DNA from: Daphnia carinata
Taxonomy: Eukaryota > Arthropoda > Branchiopoda > Diplostraca > Daphniidae
Assembly: GCF_022539665.2 (NCBI RefSeq)
Contig: NC_081333.1
Coordinates: 5,826,971 to 5,890,970, forward strand
Direction of reading: 5' to 3'
DNA: 64,000 bases
Numbering within the stretch: the stretch's first letter is position 1; every line of letters starts with the position of its first letter. The translations under genes and the position numbers were made by a program. Positions 20,093 through 30,890 of the stretch are shown one piece after another. Under the pieces are notes generated by a model. That model was not told the DNA's origin. It worked only from the letters and a program-made list of their open reading frames with translations, and searched no databases.

Positions 20093-23000
20093 TTACGCTG
20101 TTAAAGGTTCCATTTTTTCTTCCTTTGCGTAAACTTCTTGATCTTTGGCTGCAACCATGATACATAATTTGGCCACCGGCCGAATACATGGTTTTGGGTG
20201 GTTGCTGAGCTTGACTTTTACGACTCGAACCACATTATCCGTTACACTGGGGATAACTTCCAACACTTTGCCCATCGGCCACTGCCCACGCAAAGTACTT
20301 GGTTCAACTGCTAACACTAAATCTCCCACGGTGACGTTAGGCCTATTTTCTTGCCACTTTCTTCTCTCAGTTAAGTGGGGAACGTATTCACGTAGCCATC
20401 TGTTCCAAAAGTGCTGAAGGATGGCTTGACTTTGCTGGAACTGCTTGTTGGTTACGTTCAGGTCTTCCACGTCGGCCAATTGCAGGGGCACGTATGGACG
20501 GGCCCCACCGTGTAGGAAGTGATTGGGCGTTAACGGATCCGGGTCTCCTGGATCCATACTCAGATGAGTTAACGGCCGGGCGTTTAACAAGGCTGCCACT
20601 TCAGCGATTACGGTTCGTAGCACTTGGTCCGTAACTAGGCAATTACCAATGCTGGTTTTCATTGCCCGTTTACAAGACTGTACGATTCTTTCCCAAACGC
20701 CACCAAAGTGAGGTCCATGGGGAGGAGAAAAGTGCCACTCAATTTGTTGGCAAGCCATTGACGTCTGGAGCTCTTCGTGTTTGCTGATGAGTTCTTCCAA
20801 CGCTTGCCGTAACTCCTGCTCGGCGGCAACAAAGTTCGTCCCATTGTCGCTGTAAACGACTTTAGGTTTACCACGTAGACTAACAAAACGGGAGAAGCAG
20901 AGTAAGAACTCCTCCATACTAAGCCCGTTGGCCACTTCCAGGTGAACCGCTCGTGTGGTGAAGCACGTAAATAGGCTGATCCAACGTTTTTCGTGTCTTC
21001 TTCCCCTACCACCAACTCTTACGGTCAAGGGTCCGAAATAATCGATCCCTGTGTACGTGAACGCCGCCAGATGTGGTGTTAAACGATGGACTGGTAGTGA
21101 AGCCATCAAAGGAGGGCTAGGTTTTGCCGACGTGCGCTTGCAGGGCCAGCAGTTGTTGAGGACAGATTTTACCACTTTACGTCCAGAGAGTATCCAGTAG
21201 CGAGAGCGGAGGTCCGTCAACAATCTCTCCGTCTTGACGTGCAGGTTTCTAACGTGGTGATCCCAGATTATCCTTTTTGTTAAAAGTTGAGATGCTGGTA
21301 GAAGTATGGGGTGCTTGGCTGCATAGTCGATCGGCGCGTGAAGTATACGTCCGCCAATTCGCGTTTGTCCAGCTTCATCCAAGAAGGGCTGGAAGGTGCG
21401 AAGTTTTGATCTGAGTGGTAATTCCAGATTCTTGCGAAGGGCGTAGACTTCCTCAGCAAAGGCCAATTCTTGCGCCCGTACGATGCATTTTTTCAGCGAC
21501 GTTACCATTTCTTCTACTGTCAGCTCCCCGACCATGGGTTTTTCATCACGAATTTTTGCCCTAGCGTTGTTGGTAAATCTTGTGGTCCAGGCCAGCACTC
21601 GTTGAATTTTCACCAAGCTGGAAAAACGTGCAACGCAATTGTCGATGGCATGGTTCTCATCTTCTGTTTTTACTGCCAAGACGCGAATCACGTTTACGTC
21701 TCGTTCCTCAGGCTCCGAGATTTCTTCCCAAGAGTACCACTCTGAGGGGTCTAGGATCAGGAACGAAGGTCCTCGATGAAAATAGGCCAATTCGTCGACG
21801 TCTTTTGGGTCGATACCCCTGCTACAAAGGTCTGCAGGATTTGAAACTCCGGCGACATGACGCCATTGTCGACGACCCGTGTTTCGGAGTATTTTTCCGA
21901 TGCGGTTGTTGACGAAGACTTCAAATCGGCACGTCTTCGAGTGGATCCACCGCAGCACTGTTTGCGAGTCTGTGTGGAAGGTTACTTGCCTCAAATCAAT
22001 TTCTAGTTCACGACAAATCGTGAGAGCAATGTTGAGGCCTTCTACTGCCGCCTGTAACTCCAAACGGGGAATTGTGAGACCTTTTACCGGTGTGACGTGC
22101 GTTTTCGACATGACGAATGACACGTTGACGGAATGGTCTTCAAATACAGTGCGGAAGTAGGCTACTGCTCCGAATCCTTTGGAGCTTGCATCCGTGAAGA
22201 CGTGGAGGCACTGTTGAGTCCATCGTCCTCGTTTGAAACGGAAGCACCTCGGTACTGAGAGCGACTCCAAATTTTCCAGATGATCGTACCAGCAATAGAA
22301 ACGTTGACTCAATGCTTCCGGTACGACGTCATCCCATCCGATCCGTTCTTCGTTGGTCCAAATGTCTTGGAGCAAGGACTTCATTACGAAGATAACTGGT
22401 GCAACCAGCCCCAACGGGTCGTAGACGCTAGAGATGATGCTGAGGAAGGCTCGCTTCGTGAGTGTCACGTTGTGCGGCGACTTCCGAATCTTGAACGTCA
22501 GCATATCTCGTTCGCTGTCCCACATTACTCCCAGAGTTCTTTCGACGGGAAGTTTTTCCAAATCCAGATCCAGAGTTGGTGAGGCGAGGCCAAACTCTCG
22601 TAGCGCAGCTATCACCATTCGCGATGACGACGTCCATTTGGTCAAATTGAAGCCCCCTAACTGAAGAAGGGACTTCATTTCGCGGGACCGTTTGATGACC
22701 TCGTCTTCGGAGTCAAATGAGTCGAGATAATTGTCGACGTAGAAATTACGTCGAACGCTATCGGCTACGTCTGGAAACTGGCTGCTGTAGTCGTCGGCCG
22801 TCCTGTTGAGGGCGAAGATACAGCTCGTCGGGGATGATATAGCTCCAAATACGTGTACCGTCATCTGGTACGTTAACGGAACTGAATTACTGCCAGGCGT
22901 CCGGTAGAGAAATCGGAAGGCTGCCTGGTCTGCTTCCGGGACTTTCACTTGGTGGAACATTTTCTCAATGTCCGCTCCGACTGGCACAAGGTTACGGCGG

Positions 23001-26000
23001 AAGCGGATGAGTACACCAAGCAAGCTAACGAGTAGATTGGGTCCCCGAAGCAAATTTTGGTTTATCGATGTGCCACCAAACTCAGCAGCTCCATCGAATA
23101 CAACGCGAACTTTGGTCGATGAGCTGGAAGGGCTCACGACCCCGTGGTGTGGCAGGTACCACGTCTTGTTTGTCTCCGTCTGAGCTTCTTGGGTCGTTAG
23201 GAGCCGGGCGTGTTTTAACCCGATGTACTCCTTGACTACTGCATCGTACTTGTGAGCAAACTCCTCGTCTCGATGAAAACGTCGTTCGAGAGCGTAGAGC
23301 CTCTTCAATGCAGCTGCCCGATTATTTGGGAGATTTACTTCGTCGGTTTTCCACATTAAGCCGACTTGATACTGGTTACCGATACGTTTTACTGACGATT
23401 CGAGGATGCGTTTTCCACGTAGATCATCCTCGGATAGAACGGGTGGTTCTATCTCTACTTCACTGGCCTCAAGTTGCCAGAACTTCTTCACCATCTCGTT
23501 TAGGTCTTCGGGACGTTCCTCGATGGCCAGATGAGCGTTGAACGGGCGTCCGTCTTGCGGTGGACCTGTTTGTCCACCCAGACACCAACCAAACGGCGTC
23601 TTGAAGGCGATGGGCCCAGTCGTTCCAGCCGGCGGCTTGATGGAAGCTACATGATCGTGGGCCTCTGCGACGTCGATTCCTATCAGCACGGTCACGTCCT
23701 CTTCTTGCACGGTTGAGACGTCAATACCACGTAGGTGTTTCCATGACTCCAACTGTCGAGGGTCGATCGGCGAATTCGGCGTCACCTTCAAATTGTCGAC
23801 GGCGTAAGCGTGTTTGACTTCAAACTGGCTGCTGCCGTCACGAGACGTTAGGGTGAAGTTTACTACGGAAGCCGTAACGTTAGACATGGCTCCGTCATAC
23901 GAGACGACGTTGATGCGTTTTGATGGCCCAACGAGTCCCAACTTTCTTACTAAATCGCTCCGAATCAGCGTGGTGTCGCTTCCGGTATCAAGGAAGCCGA
24001 AAGTGTCGACCCACGTTTTGCCAACTCCAACACGAACCGGTACGATCTTGAAACGTACACGTCGTTTTACTGTTTCCAGATGGGTTAAAGTCCCAAGGAA
24101 AGCTGTCGAAGGTGGCGCTGATGGAGCAATTGGATCCGCTAGCCTCCTCAATGGGACGAATTCGGATCCGTGAAGCAAGGTGTGGTGTCGGTTTCCGGTA
24201 CAATCAGCAATAGTACAGCTGACGTCCCTGGGACATTCCTTGCGTTCGTGTTTCCCCGTAAGACATAACAGACATCTTCCGGACTTGAATACCTTCTCAG
24301 CCCTTTTCGTGGGCGTGAGAGACATGAAGACGTTACAAGTTGAGAGATGGTGGCTCCTGCCATTACATACAAAGCATTTCCATCTTTCCGTCTTCTCGGC
24401 TGGCATCTTCCCCGATGTTGATCGGCTCCTTAGAGGCATGGTCGCTGAAGATGTTGACGCCGTTACTTTCGAACCTTCCATCGTCGTTACGTGTCCAATG
24501 GTCGACGTGTGTGGGAAGCTGAATCTCTTGACGGGCTTCCTTTCGTCAAACTTTACACCTTTGGACGTCGACGTGGGTAGAGATTCGAATACATTTTTAC
24601 CATGCTGCTTGCTCATGGATTTTAAAGTCACCCAGTCGTCTAAGTCTAGAACATTAAGTTCTACTCCATTCTTTTTACGTTTCTCGTTCCATTTGTCCTT
24701 GAGGTAAGGCGTGAGTTTTGCTTCAAGGGCCATCAACGTTGTACGGCTATATAGCTCATGGGCATACTTCGACTTGGAGAGCGTGGCTACTGCACCATGA
24801 AGACGGTTTGCGAAGGTCTTGAGGCTGGCAGCATCTAAGCTCTTCAATGGCGGGACCTGTAGAAGGTCGTCGAGGTACGTCTGATCCATAATTTCAGTTC
24901 GGCCGTAGACCGCGTCCAAACGTTCCCACAGCACGGAGTACATCGTTCCATCGGTGAGACATTCACCGACTTCGTTCCGTACCTCTTCGGCTAGCAGCTC
25001 CTCCAACATGAAAAGAAGTACCGGAGAATCTTCGTACTCTTCATACAAGGCCTGGAATTTAGCCTTGAATCGTGCGTAGTTCTTCGGATTGCCGTCAAAT
25101 GGCTGGATCTTGAAGTTGGGAGGTTGTAGTCGGCTGCAACAGCTGCTATGCGGACGATTTACTTGACTGTGGGGGTGAGAACGTTCGGAGTGTTCATCTT
25201 CTTCGTGATCCGTAGGGTCGCAACGGGACGTCATCGTGGCCATCGCACCTCGCCGCGGGTCTCGTGGAGATGCATCGGCGGCGACCAATCTTCTGCGATG
25301 ACGGACAGCATCCTCCATCGTGCGTATGGGTGACAGGGCTGGAACCTCTTGACGTGCTTGTAAGACTGGTGATCGTTCAGGAAGTCGTTGATCTTGAATC
25401 GTTCGGGGCTGAACTTTCATCTCGTCTACTTCCGTTCGAAGGTCTTCGATTTTAGCGGACAAATCCACCTTAACCGCGTCAATTTTCTGATCCAAACCGT
25501 CCAACGTGTGGTGTGCTTCCCGTACTAACGTGTTGTTGGCCGCGATGTCTTTGGACGTGACTCTTGAGCTATCAATGAGCTTACTAAGTTGTTCGCTCAT
25601 GCTCCTTAACGCCTTGTTGAGGGTTTCTGTGATGGAAGTTGTATTTGCTTCCATCTGGGCCCTTGCCGTTTCCAACTTCAATTCCAACTTCAGCATCCGA
25701 GCTTCAGCCTCCAATTCCTCTTGAGTTGATTGTTGGGGGAGGCTGGTTGGTTTAACGCTGGTACGCCTTTTTTCGGATAACGTGGTACTACATGTGATGT
25801 CCGAGGCTGATGTCCCAATCGAGCTGACGGACTGATTTGAGGAAGTGGCATAGCGACTTGCGAATTTGACGATTTCAGCGTGGTCTGTTTCGAAGTCTAC
25901 TTCCCACTTATCACATGCTTGACGTTGCTGGTCAGTCAGGCCGGATATACTTTCTGCATACTGGTTGTGAATTGCTTTGACTTCTTCGTATATACGAATC

Positions 26001-26326
26001 AATTCGTCACGCCATGTGGTTACTTGTAACTTCTTTAATCTGATGGCCCCCATCTTGTGGTCTTCCACAGCCTTTCTGAGTTGTGTCGTTAACTTCGTGT
26101 GGGCCGCCTTTCTCTTCCCACGTTTCTTCTTGAGATCGTTTTCGGGAAGTAATGGCCGTTCACTCTTCTGCCGTTCAGGTTTCGATACGTCTACCATTGG
26201 GTTCGGGCCGTGTTCCCAAATGTGGCCAATTTCCATATTTTCGGCTTTGGGTGCGGCTTCACTCATGACGTAGAAACGTTTTCTTAGGCTGATAGAGTCA
26301 CACGTTAACGGATGTCGATGATTCAC
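20093..26326 (-). CDS. gag-pol: BEL/Pao Gag-Pol polyprotein (intact)
   Basis: The 2077-residue ORF is uninterrupted. Gag (about residues 1-740) has a coiled-coil N-terminal part, the FDGNPKNYARFKAKFQALYE core near residue 405-430, and Cys/His knuckles from about residue 650 (CFVCNGRSHHLSTC.. CLLCLTGKHERKECP.. NRHHTLLH). The protease site FLDTGSDTTLI is near residue 780. RT spans about 1020-1290, with VRVVFDGAAEFGG, VGADIEKMFHQV and the catalytic box NFYVDNYLDS near residue 1195. The second Asp of YVDD is Asn here. RNase H starts at HVFTDASSKGFGAVAYF (about 1380). Integrase has a zinc motif ending NCWPCK (about 1727), GIDYFGP (about 1762), YSDNGTNF (about 1828) and GGVWERIV. The C-terminus carries the BEL-type domain (WPMGKVLEV). 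An internal Met at residue 21 (MSEAAPKAEN) is an alternative start. Confidence 0.97.
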   Translation of the reverse strand: MNHRHPLTCDSISLRKRFYVMSEAAPKAENMEIGHIWEHGPNPMVDVSKPERQKSERPLLPENDLKKKRGKRKAAHTKLTTQLRKAVEDHKMGAIRLKKLQVTTWRDELIRIYEEVKAIHNQYAESISGLTDQQRQACDKWEVDFETDHAEIVKFASRYATSSNQSVSSIGTSASDITCSTTLSEKRRTSVKPTSLPQQSTQEELEAEARMLKLELKLETARAQMEANTTSITETLNKALRSMSEQLSKLIDSSRVTSKDIAANNTLVREAHHTLDGLDQKIDAVKVDLSAKIEDLRTEVDEMKVQPRTIQDQRLPERSPVLQARQEVPALSPIRTMEDAVRHRRRLVAADASPRDPRRGAMATMTSRCDPTDHEEDEHSERSHPHSQVNRPHSSCCSRLQPPNFKIQPFDGNPKNYARFKAKFQALYEEYEDSPVLLFMLEELLAEEVRNEVGECLTDGTMYSVLWERLDAVYGRTEIMDQTYLDDLLQVPPLKSLDAASLKTFANRLHGAVATLSKSKYAHELYSRTTLMALEAKLTPYLKDKWNEKRKKNGVELNVLDLDDWVTLKSMSKQHGKNVFESLPTSTSKGVKFDERKPVKRFSFPHTSTIGHVTTMEGSKVTASTSSATMPLRSRSTSGKMPAEKTERWKCFVCNGRSHHLSTCNVFMSLTPTKRAEKVFKSGRCLLCLTGKHERKECPRDVSCTIADCTGNRHHTLLHGSEFVPLRRLADPIAPSAPPSTAFLGTLTHLETVKRRVRFKIVPVRVGVGKTWVDTFGFLDTGSDTTLIRSDLVRKLGLVGPSKRINVVSYDGAMSNVTASVVNFTLTSRDGSSQFEVKHAYAVDNLKVTPNSPIDPRQLESWKHLRGIDVSTVQEEDVTVLIGIDVAEAHDHVASIKPPAGTTGPIAFKTPFGWCLGGQTGPPQDGRPFNAHLAIEERPEDLNEMVKKFWQLEASEVEIEPPVLSEDDLRGKRILESSVKRIGNQYQVGLMWKTDEVNLPNNRAAALKRLYALERRFHRDEEFAHKYDAVVKEYIGLKHARLLTTQEAQTETNKTWYLPHHGVVSPSSSSTKVRVVFDGAAEFGGTSINQNLLRGPNLLVSLLGVLIRFRRNLVPVGADIEKMFHQVKVPEADQAAFRFLYRTPGSNSVPLTYQMTVHVFGAISSPTSCIFALNRTADDYSSQFPDVADSVRRNFYVDNYLDSFDSEDEVIKRSREMKSLLQLGGFNLTKWTSSSRMVIAALREFGLASPTLDLDLEKLPVERTLGVMWDSERDMLTFKIRKSPHNVTLTKRAFLSIISSVYDPLGLVAPVIFVMKSLLQDIWTNEERIGWDDVVPEALSQRFYCWYDHLENLESLSVPRCFRFKRGRWTQQCLHVFTDASSKGFGAVAYFRTVFEDHSVNVSFVMSKTHVTPVKGLTIPRLELQAAVEGLNIALTICRELEIDLRQVTFHTDSQTVLRWIHSKTCRFEVFVNNRIGKILRNTGRRQWRHVAGVSNPADLCSRGIDPKDVDELAYFHRGPSFLILDPSEWYSWEEISEPEERDVNVIRVLAVKTEDENHAIDNCVARFSSLVKIQRVLAWTTRFTNNARAKIRDEKPMVGELTVEEMVTSLKKCIVRAQELAFAEEVYALRKNLELPLRSKLRTFQPFLDEAGQTRIGGRILHAPIDYAAKHPILLPASQLLTKRIIWDHHVRNLHVKTERLLTDLRSRYWILSGRKVVKSVLNNCWPCKRTSAKPSPPLMASLPVHRLTPHLAAFTYTGIDYFGPLTVRVGGRGRRHEKRWISLFTCFTTRAVHLEVANGLSMEEFLLCFSRFVSLRGKPKVVYSDNGTNFVAAEQELRQALEELISKHEELQTSMACQQIEWHFSPPHGPHFGGVWERIVQSCKRAMKTSIGNCLVTDQVLRTVIAEVAALLNARPLTHLSMDPGDPDPLTPNHFLHGGARPYVPLQLADVEDLNVTNKQFQQSQAILQHFWNRWLREYVPHLTERRKWQENRPNVTVGDLVLAVEPSTLRGQWPMGKVLEVIPSVTDNVVRVVKVKLSNHPKPCIRPVAKLCIMVAAKDQEVYAKEEKMEPLTA

Positions 26327-26495
26327 GTAGATACACCGATCTTCTTGTCAGATGGCAAACGCGTGGTGGACAGGTGGGTGCCTTCAGGCTGGCGTGGACG
26401 TCTGCCAAAGGTTTTCCAGGGAGAATACCCAACAATTTTACAATCAAGCGAGGGTTTTTACTAACGAGGATGGAATTTGCACGTGTTCGTCAAAT

Positions 26496-26513
26496 CCCGG
26501 GTTTCGGCACCAT
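26496..26513 (-). promoter_or_regulatory. Primer-binding site complementary to tRNA-Phe
   Basis: On the + strand TCCCGGGTTTCGGCACCA equals the 3' end of eukaryotic tRNA-Phe (T-stem, acceptor strand and CCA). The element's sense strand carries the complement, two bases inside the 5' LTR. The tRNA identity rests on the known sequence of eukaryotic tRNA-Phe. It primes minus-strand synthesis. Confidence 0.85.
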
Positions 26514-26515
26514 TT

Positions 26516-26898
26516 GTTACAGACTCTCGTGCAAGAGTTGTAACAGAGAGAATGAGGGATGAGTGGTGATAAGGATGAAATGAAGATGACGATGATATAA
26601 AACAAAGTACTGCTTTATTTCAGGGCTGAGGGAAACAAAAAACGTCGCGCTTGATGCGAAATACGGGGACACAAACTGAGTGCAACTTTGATGCAACTCA
26701 TTTGGATGGGGACAAAACGAGACAAGAAACGAGAAAACAAAAGTGACTGTCTGGGTCGACAAAGAATACGATACTACCCTTTTCCCATGGAAAGGGGTAA
26801 AAAGACAACAACAAAACCAAAAAAAAAAAGGGCACCCGATACTAATCAGGCCCGTGCCCCCTACAGCCCTGCCCGCGAGGGCAGCACCGTAGGTGACA
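26516..26898 (-). mobile_element. 5' LTR of the BEL/Pao element
   Basis: This 383-base copy matches the 3' LTR except for an 8-base difference near 26690-26705. In sense orientation it begins TGTCACC and ends CTGTAACA. It is followed on its outer side by the target duplication ATCAT. Confidence 0.93.
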
Positions 26899-27268
26899 AT
26901 CATTTTAGTTTTTATGGCTGGAACAATCGATGAATTGTTCTTATTTGGGTAGTGTTTTAAACCAGTAACCTGTATGTTCTAGATTTCCTGTGTGTCCTTT
27001 CTGTGTATTCATGCAATTTAAGATTAATATTTTAATTAAACATTAAATTTAGGTGATAATTTAAATTGATAAATTTTGCTTCCTGTTTAGAGTTGGGTCA
27101 TGTGATCCAATGTTTTTGTTATCGTTGGCTGCTCTAGCATTTTAAAAGTTTAGTTACTGGTATTTCGTGAGGTAAGTTAATGTGTTAACCCTATATTACA
27201 CTATTTAAAGGATTTGTAATAATATTTAGTTCTAAATCCCTTGTCTGTTAGCCAAGGATACTGCCAAA

Positions 27269-30200
27269 ATGGATGATTTAGAACCCAAAAGCAAACAATT
27301 GAACATGGACGAATACAATGAAAGGAAAAAAATAGAAAGAAGCAAAAAAATCTCTTTCCTGGTACCCGTTGGTATGGTATTTGTAGCCCCAGGGTTCTTT
27401 TAAGCAAAAACGTTATTGGAACTAAGAATTTGCCTAAAGTTGGTAGGGAAAAAAGAACACGAGAAAGTTATTTAAAGAATCTTGATCAATGTTCATATTC
27501 TGGTGAGTTTATTTCAGATATACCATTAATTAACTTAAGTTTTCATTGTATACGGTCATAAATATGTTTCCGTTGCCTGTTTTTGGTATTTTGTGAATTT
27601 GTTTCTTCGTCGTTTGTTTACAGGAAAAGATAAAACTTCAAATATTTTAGACACACAGGAAGAAGCTGTTGCCTCTTCTTTATATTTTAAGGAGTATATG
27701 GAAAGTACCAGTGGAATGAGTGAGTTACAAAGTTCATCTTTTTCTGTGCGTCTCGTTCTTCAAAACAGTTAAAAAGATTGTATAAACAGGTTGTCTTCAA
27801 AATGTGTTTGAAGGCATCACCGTAGAAGAAAATGATGTTACAGTTGAACGACCAAAAGAAACTTGGTAAGAACGGGTGGAATCCACGGAAAATGCTTGAA
27901 AAGACATCTTTAAAAGCCTTCTTAATGGTTTTTGCCAGTCGAGCAAAAACGTTTGTGTCTCGTCTTCCGGAAAGTGTAGTTGTGAGTTGGCAAATTATGT
28001 CATACGATGCAATAGTTGTACCATTTTCTATTGCGGAAACTGTGATTTAAAACACCAAGAAACTAATTTTTTCACAGGACGTTAGCTACGGCAACAACGT
28101 CGACGTATTTGGTTCTCCATCAATTTGTCAATGCAAGTGGAGAACTTTTTTCAAAAGGTTTTAAGTAATAGTACTTGTAAGTCACCAATAATTTTATTTT
28201 TTTTTGTTATAGACATTTCAGTTCTTTGGTTTTAGACCTGAAAAATGCTCCAACTGTGAATGCCAAAAACAGTTGGAAATACTACCAGGCGATAAATATA
28301 TAGCAGCTAGAACTAAAGATGGTATTTTTAGGGATCGTACAATACAGTTTACGTTTTAATCTTCTTGAAATATGGGTCGATTTGATTTAAAATCAACAAA
28401 TTTCTGCTGTTCTAATTGCAAGTTTGTCGAAAAAGCCTCATTCGTAGATTAAATTTGTTCTGGATTCTGGCCAGGTTATCCTAATAACATTTCCTAGTAG
28501 ATTTATTGCGGTATTGGTACCTTACTAAACACAATATGCCTGGAACCTCTCTAAACAAATTCTTCGAAACCCTTGAGATGCCTTTTGAAGGGTTTAAACC
28601 GGAATTTATGAGGTTAATTTATTTAGTTAATTAAAATCCATCAAAATTTTAATTTGTAGTTCAAGCCAGTCAACAAGATTCATTTCCAAAACGCCAGTCG
28701 TCCTTATGAATATTTATACAGCTTATCGAGAATAAAATCAAATTATGGGATAAAACACTTTGTTTCAGTTGTAAAGGTAGTATGCTTGCTTCTCATCCGG
28801 ATGGAAATTTCAAACTTGTTCGTCTGCTTTCCGAGGTACAACAACATTGTTATTTCGCAAAAATTCTTGTTATGAATATGCATGTATGTTTTCATCCCGT
28901 AGATTAAACCTGACATCTTTGTTCGAGAAACTTTTCGTCACACTCATTTTATGTACGCTGATCTTCCAGAAAAAAAATGCTATTTTCATTCGGGTGATGT
29001 TATATGTCGTTGTTGGAAGTGGGCCCAATAAGTTGCGCTACTCTTCCCTGAATTTAAATCGACGATTGAAGATATGAAGCCATTTCTTGGAAGAATGCAT
29101 GCAAAGGTGAACGTACGGTACTGCCAGCTAAATAATTAATTTTTTTTCCATAAACTACGTTTTACAAGAAAACTTTCACTTTTAGATTCTCTGGGTTGGG
29201 TATTGGATGTTGAATGCTGCCCTGACACTTGGAGAAGAGCAGGAACAAGTAAGTGTTCTCTAAAATGTCAAAATATGGCAGCGTGACGAAACGTATGGGA
29301 AAAGCAAGTATTCATATATTTAATGTAACCAATAATTCAAAATAGAATTGCCCTTACTAATATTCATAGACCACAGAGACCCTATAACTGCAGCTGTTCT
29401 ATTCTAAAAGGTAGAAAAGGAAAAAGTAATGGTTCACCAACTTTTTAAAAGAAGGGAGAGAGTCTGGAATTGACCATAATTTGTTTTATACAACGTTCAA
29501 CCTTTATAAATTCATTTTTTAGGCTTTATACCAAATAAAAGTTTCAAGTAAACAGCTTAAAAGTGATTTTGAAACATATCATTTAAAATCTGATGAACTT
29601 CCCAGGCTTCTTGAGGAACTCAGGAAGACGGCGGAAGAATACAAAGGTATCATTGAAGTTACTCAATTTAAAACGAATCTGAAAGTTAATTCATTCATTC
29701 CTATAAAGAGGGAAGGAAAAAAACAAAGATACGCAGTCTCCGTTAGAAATGGACCAAAAGTCTGTAGAAGGATATAACGCACATATCAAAATCCTTAAAA
29801 ATCGAGTCTCTAGGATTGCCATAACATCTGGACAAAGGATAAAAATCAGAAAGGCAATGACGCTGTTGTCGAAAAAAATCCCTGAACTTGTGACGTTCAT
29901 CACTACAAACTCGGAGTACAACATTAACGAAGACCACTTGCTGAATGGTCACTTTCCGTGGCAAAACTCTGAACCTGAATCTACTACCAAAACAAAAAGT
30001 ATTTCTGCATTCGCTCAAGTATTTTAAAAACGTCCTAAAAAATAAGAAATATATTTTAATTTTAGTGACCTTTCACGAAAAAGTCCAGATAATCGATAAT
30101 TGGATGTTGCTATTGCGATCAAAGGAAGAAGTATTGCAGTCAGAAAAAGAGATGCGCAACTTCGTTAATTCTATCATGCCACAGAAAGTCTTACTCGAAA

Positions 30201-30535
30201 CAGAAATAAATTCTCATGTTTCCTTGAAAACGTCAACTAGTTCAACATTAAAAGAACATAGAATCGCTAAACAAAAGATCGTTCTCATATCGCATGAATT
30301 AGCTAGGCTACATGAAACGTTGATTTCTGCCGTTACTACATTTCGTGAAATCGACGAACAATTTGCAGATAAAACTGGCACAAGGAGTTTAGTTTCTTCC
30401 ACCAAAAAAAAATTCATCACGGAAGAAACTAATATTGAGCATGACTACAACTTTTCAGACTTGGAAATTCTAGAAGATTCGTCTGATAAGGAAACGTCCG
30501 ACAACTGGTCTGATAACGAAGAAATATCTTTTTGA
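27269..30535 (+). pseudogene. KDZ-like (Kyakuja-Dileera-Zisupton) transposase gene, intron-containing and decayed
   Basis: A start in good context (GCCAAAATGG) at 27269 opens a basic N-terminus. Exon-sized coding blocks with GT..AG flanks follow. These are a CxC-like cysteine block (RPEKCSNCECQKQLE near 28232-28275), FCCSNCKF near 28400, a CKG..SHPDGNFKLVRLLSE block near 28770-28830, YADLPEKKCYFHSGD near 28950-29000, and FLGRMHAK then ALTLGEEQEQ near 29080-29250. C-terminal helical blocks run to 30535. The order resembles KDZ transposases: CxC domain, DGNFKL-type motif, then H..GE..E. Frameshifts and stops (for example near 27400 and 29030) suggest a pseudogene, and the expected catalytic Asp near the cysteine block at 29010 is not evident. 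Family assignment is from motif recognition only. Confidence 0.6.
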
Positions 30536-30890
30536 ACTTGTACCAAAGAGTTTGAATATGATAAAAATATAATTGACTTTTTGATGTATCTCAGTTGCAT
30601 TTTTAAAGGAACCACAAGTAATGCTGTATTGTTTTTGGGGTGATATAAGATGTACCGTTACATATTTAAATTCCCTGTAATAAAAAATGGCCGCCAGAGG
30701 CCAGTAGCTGATTGGGAGTAAAAATTTCGAATTGTCGTTCAAGTGGCTTGACCTGGATCTATAAGGTGTTGACCTTGTATTACCCAGCTGATTTTTCAAA
30801 GTACAAAAAAAAAAGAAAAAAAGAAGAAGTCACCTCAGGCCATTAGGACTAACGCCCCTTCAGACCTTTTTCAGCTTTCAAAGTGACAAC

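Larger units (their letters stand above)
18541..26898 (-). mobile_element. Complete BEL/Pao retrotransposon, recently inserted
   Basis: It has two LTRs (18541-18915 and 26516-26898), a flanking 5-base duplication ATCAT (18536-18540 and 26899-26903), a primer-binding site matching tRNA-Phe, and an unbroken 2077-codon Gag-Pol ORF. By eye the two LTRs are identical except for one short indel, where the right copy is 8 bases longer. This indicates recent insertion. An extra ORF (19011-19703) sits between pol and the 3' LTR. Confidence 0.96.

Noticed and set aside
24180-24707. 175-codon + strand ORF inside the BEL polyprotein
   Set aside because: It is antisense to intact Gag coding sequence and has no domain. 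It is a shadow ORF.
26496-26513. Possible tRNA gene fragment (tRNA-Phe 3' end)
   Set aside because: Only the last 18 bases match, including the non-genomic CCA, and it lies two bases inside an LTR. It is a primer-binding site.
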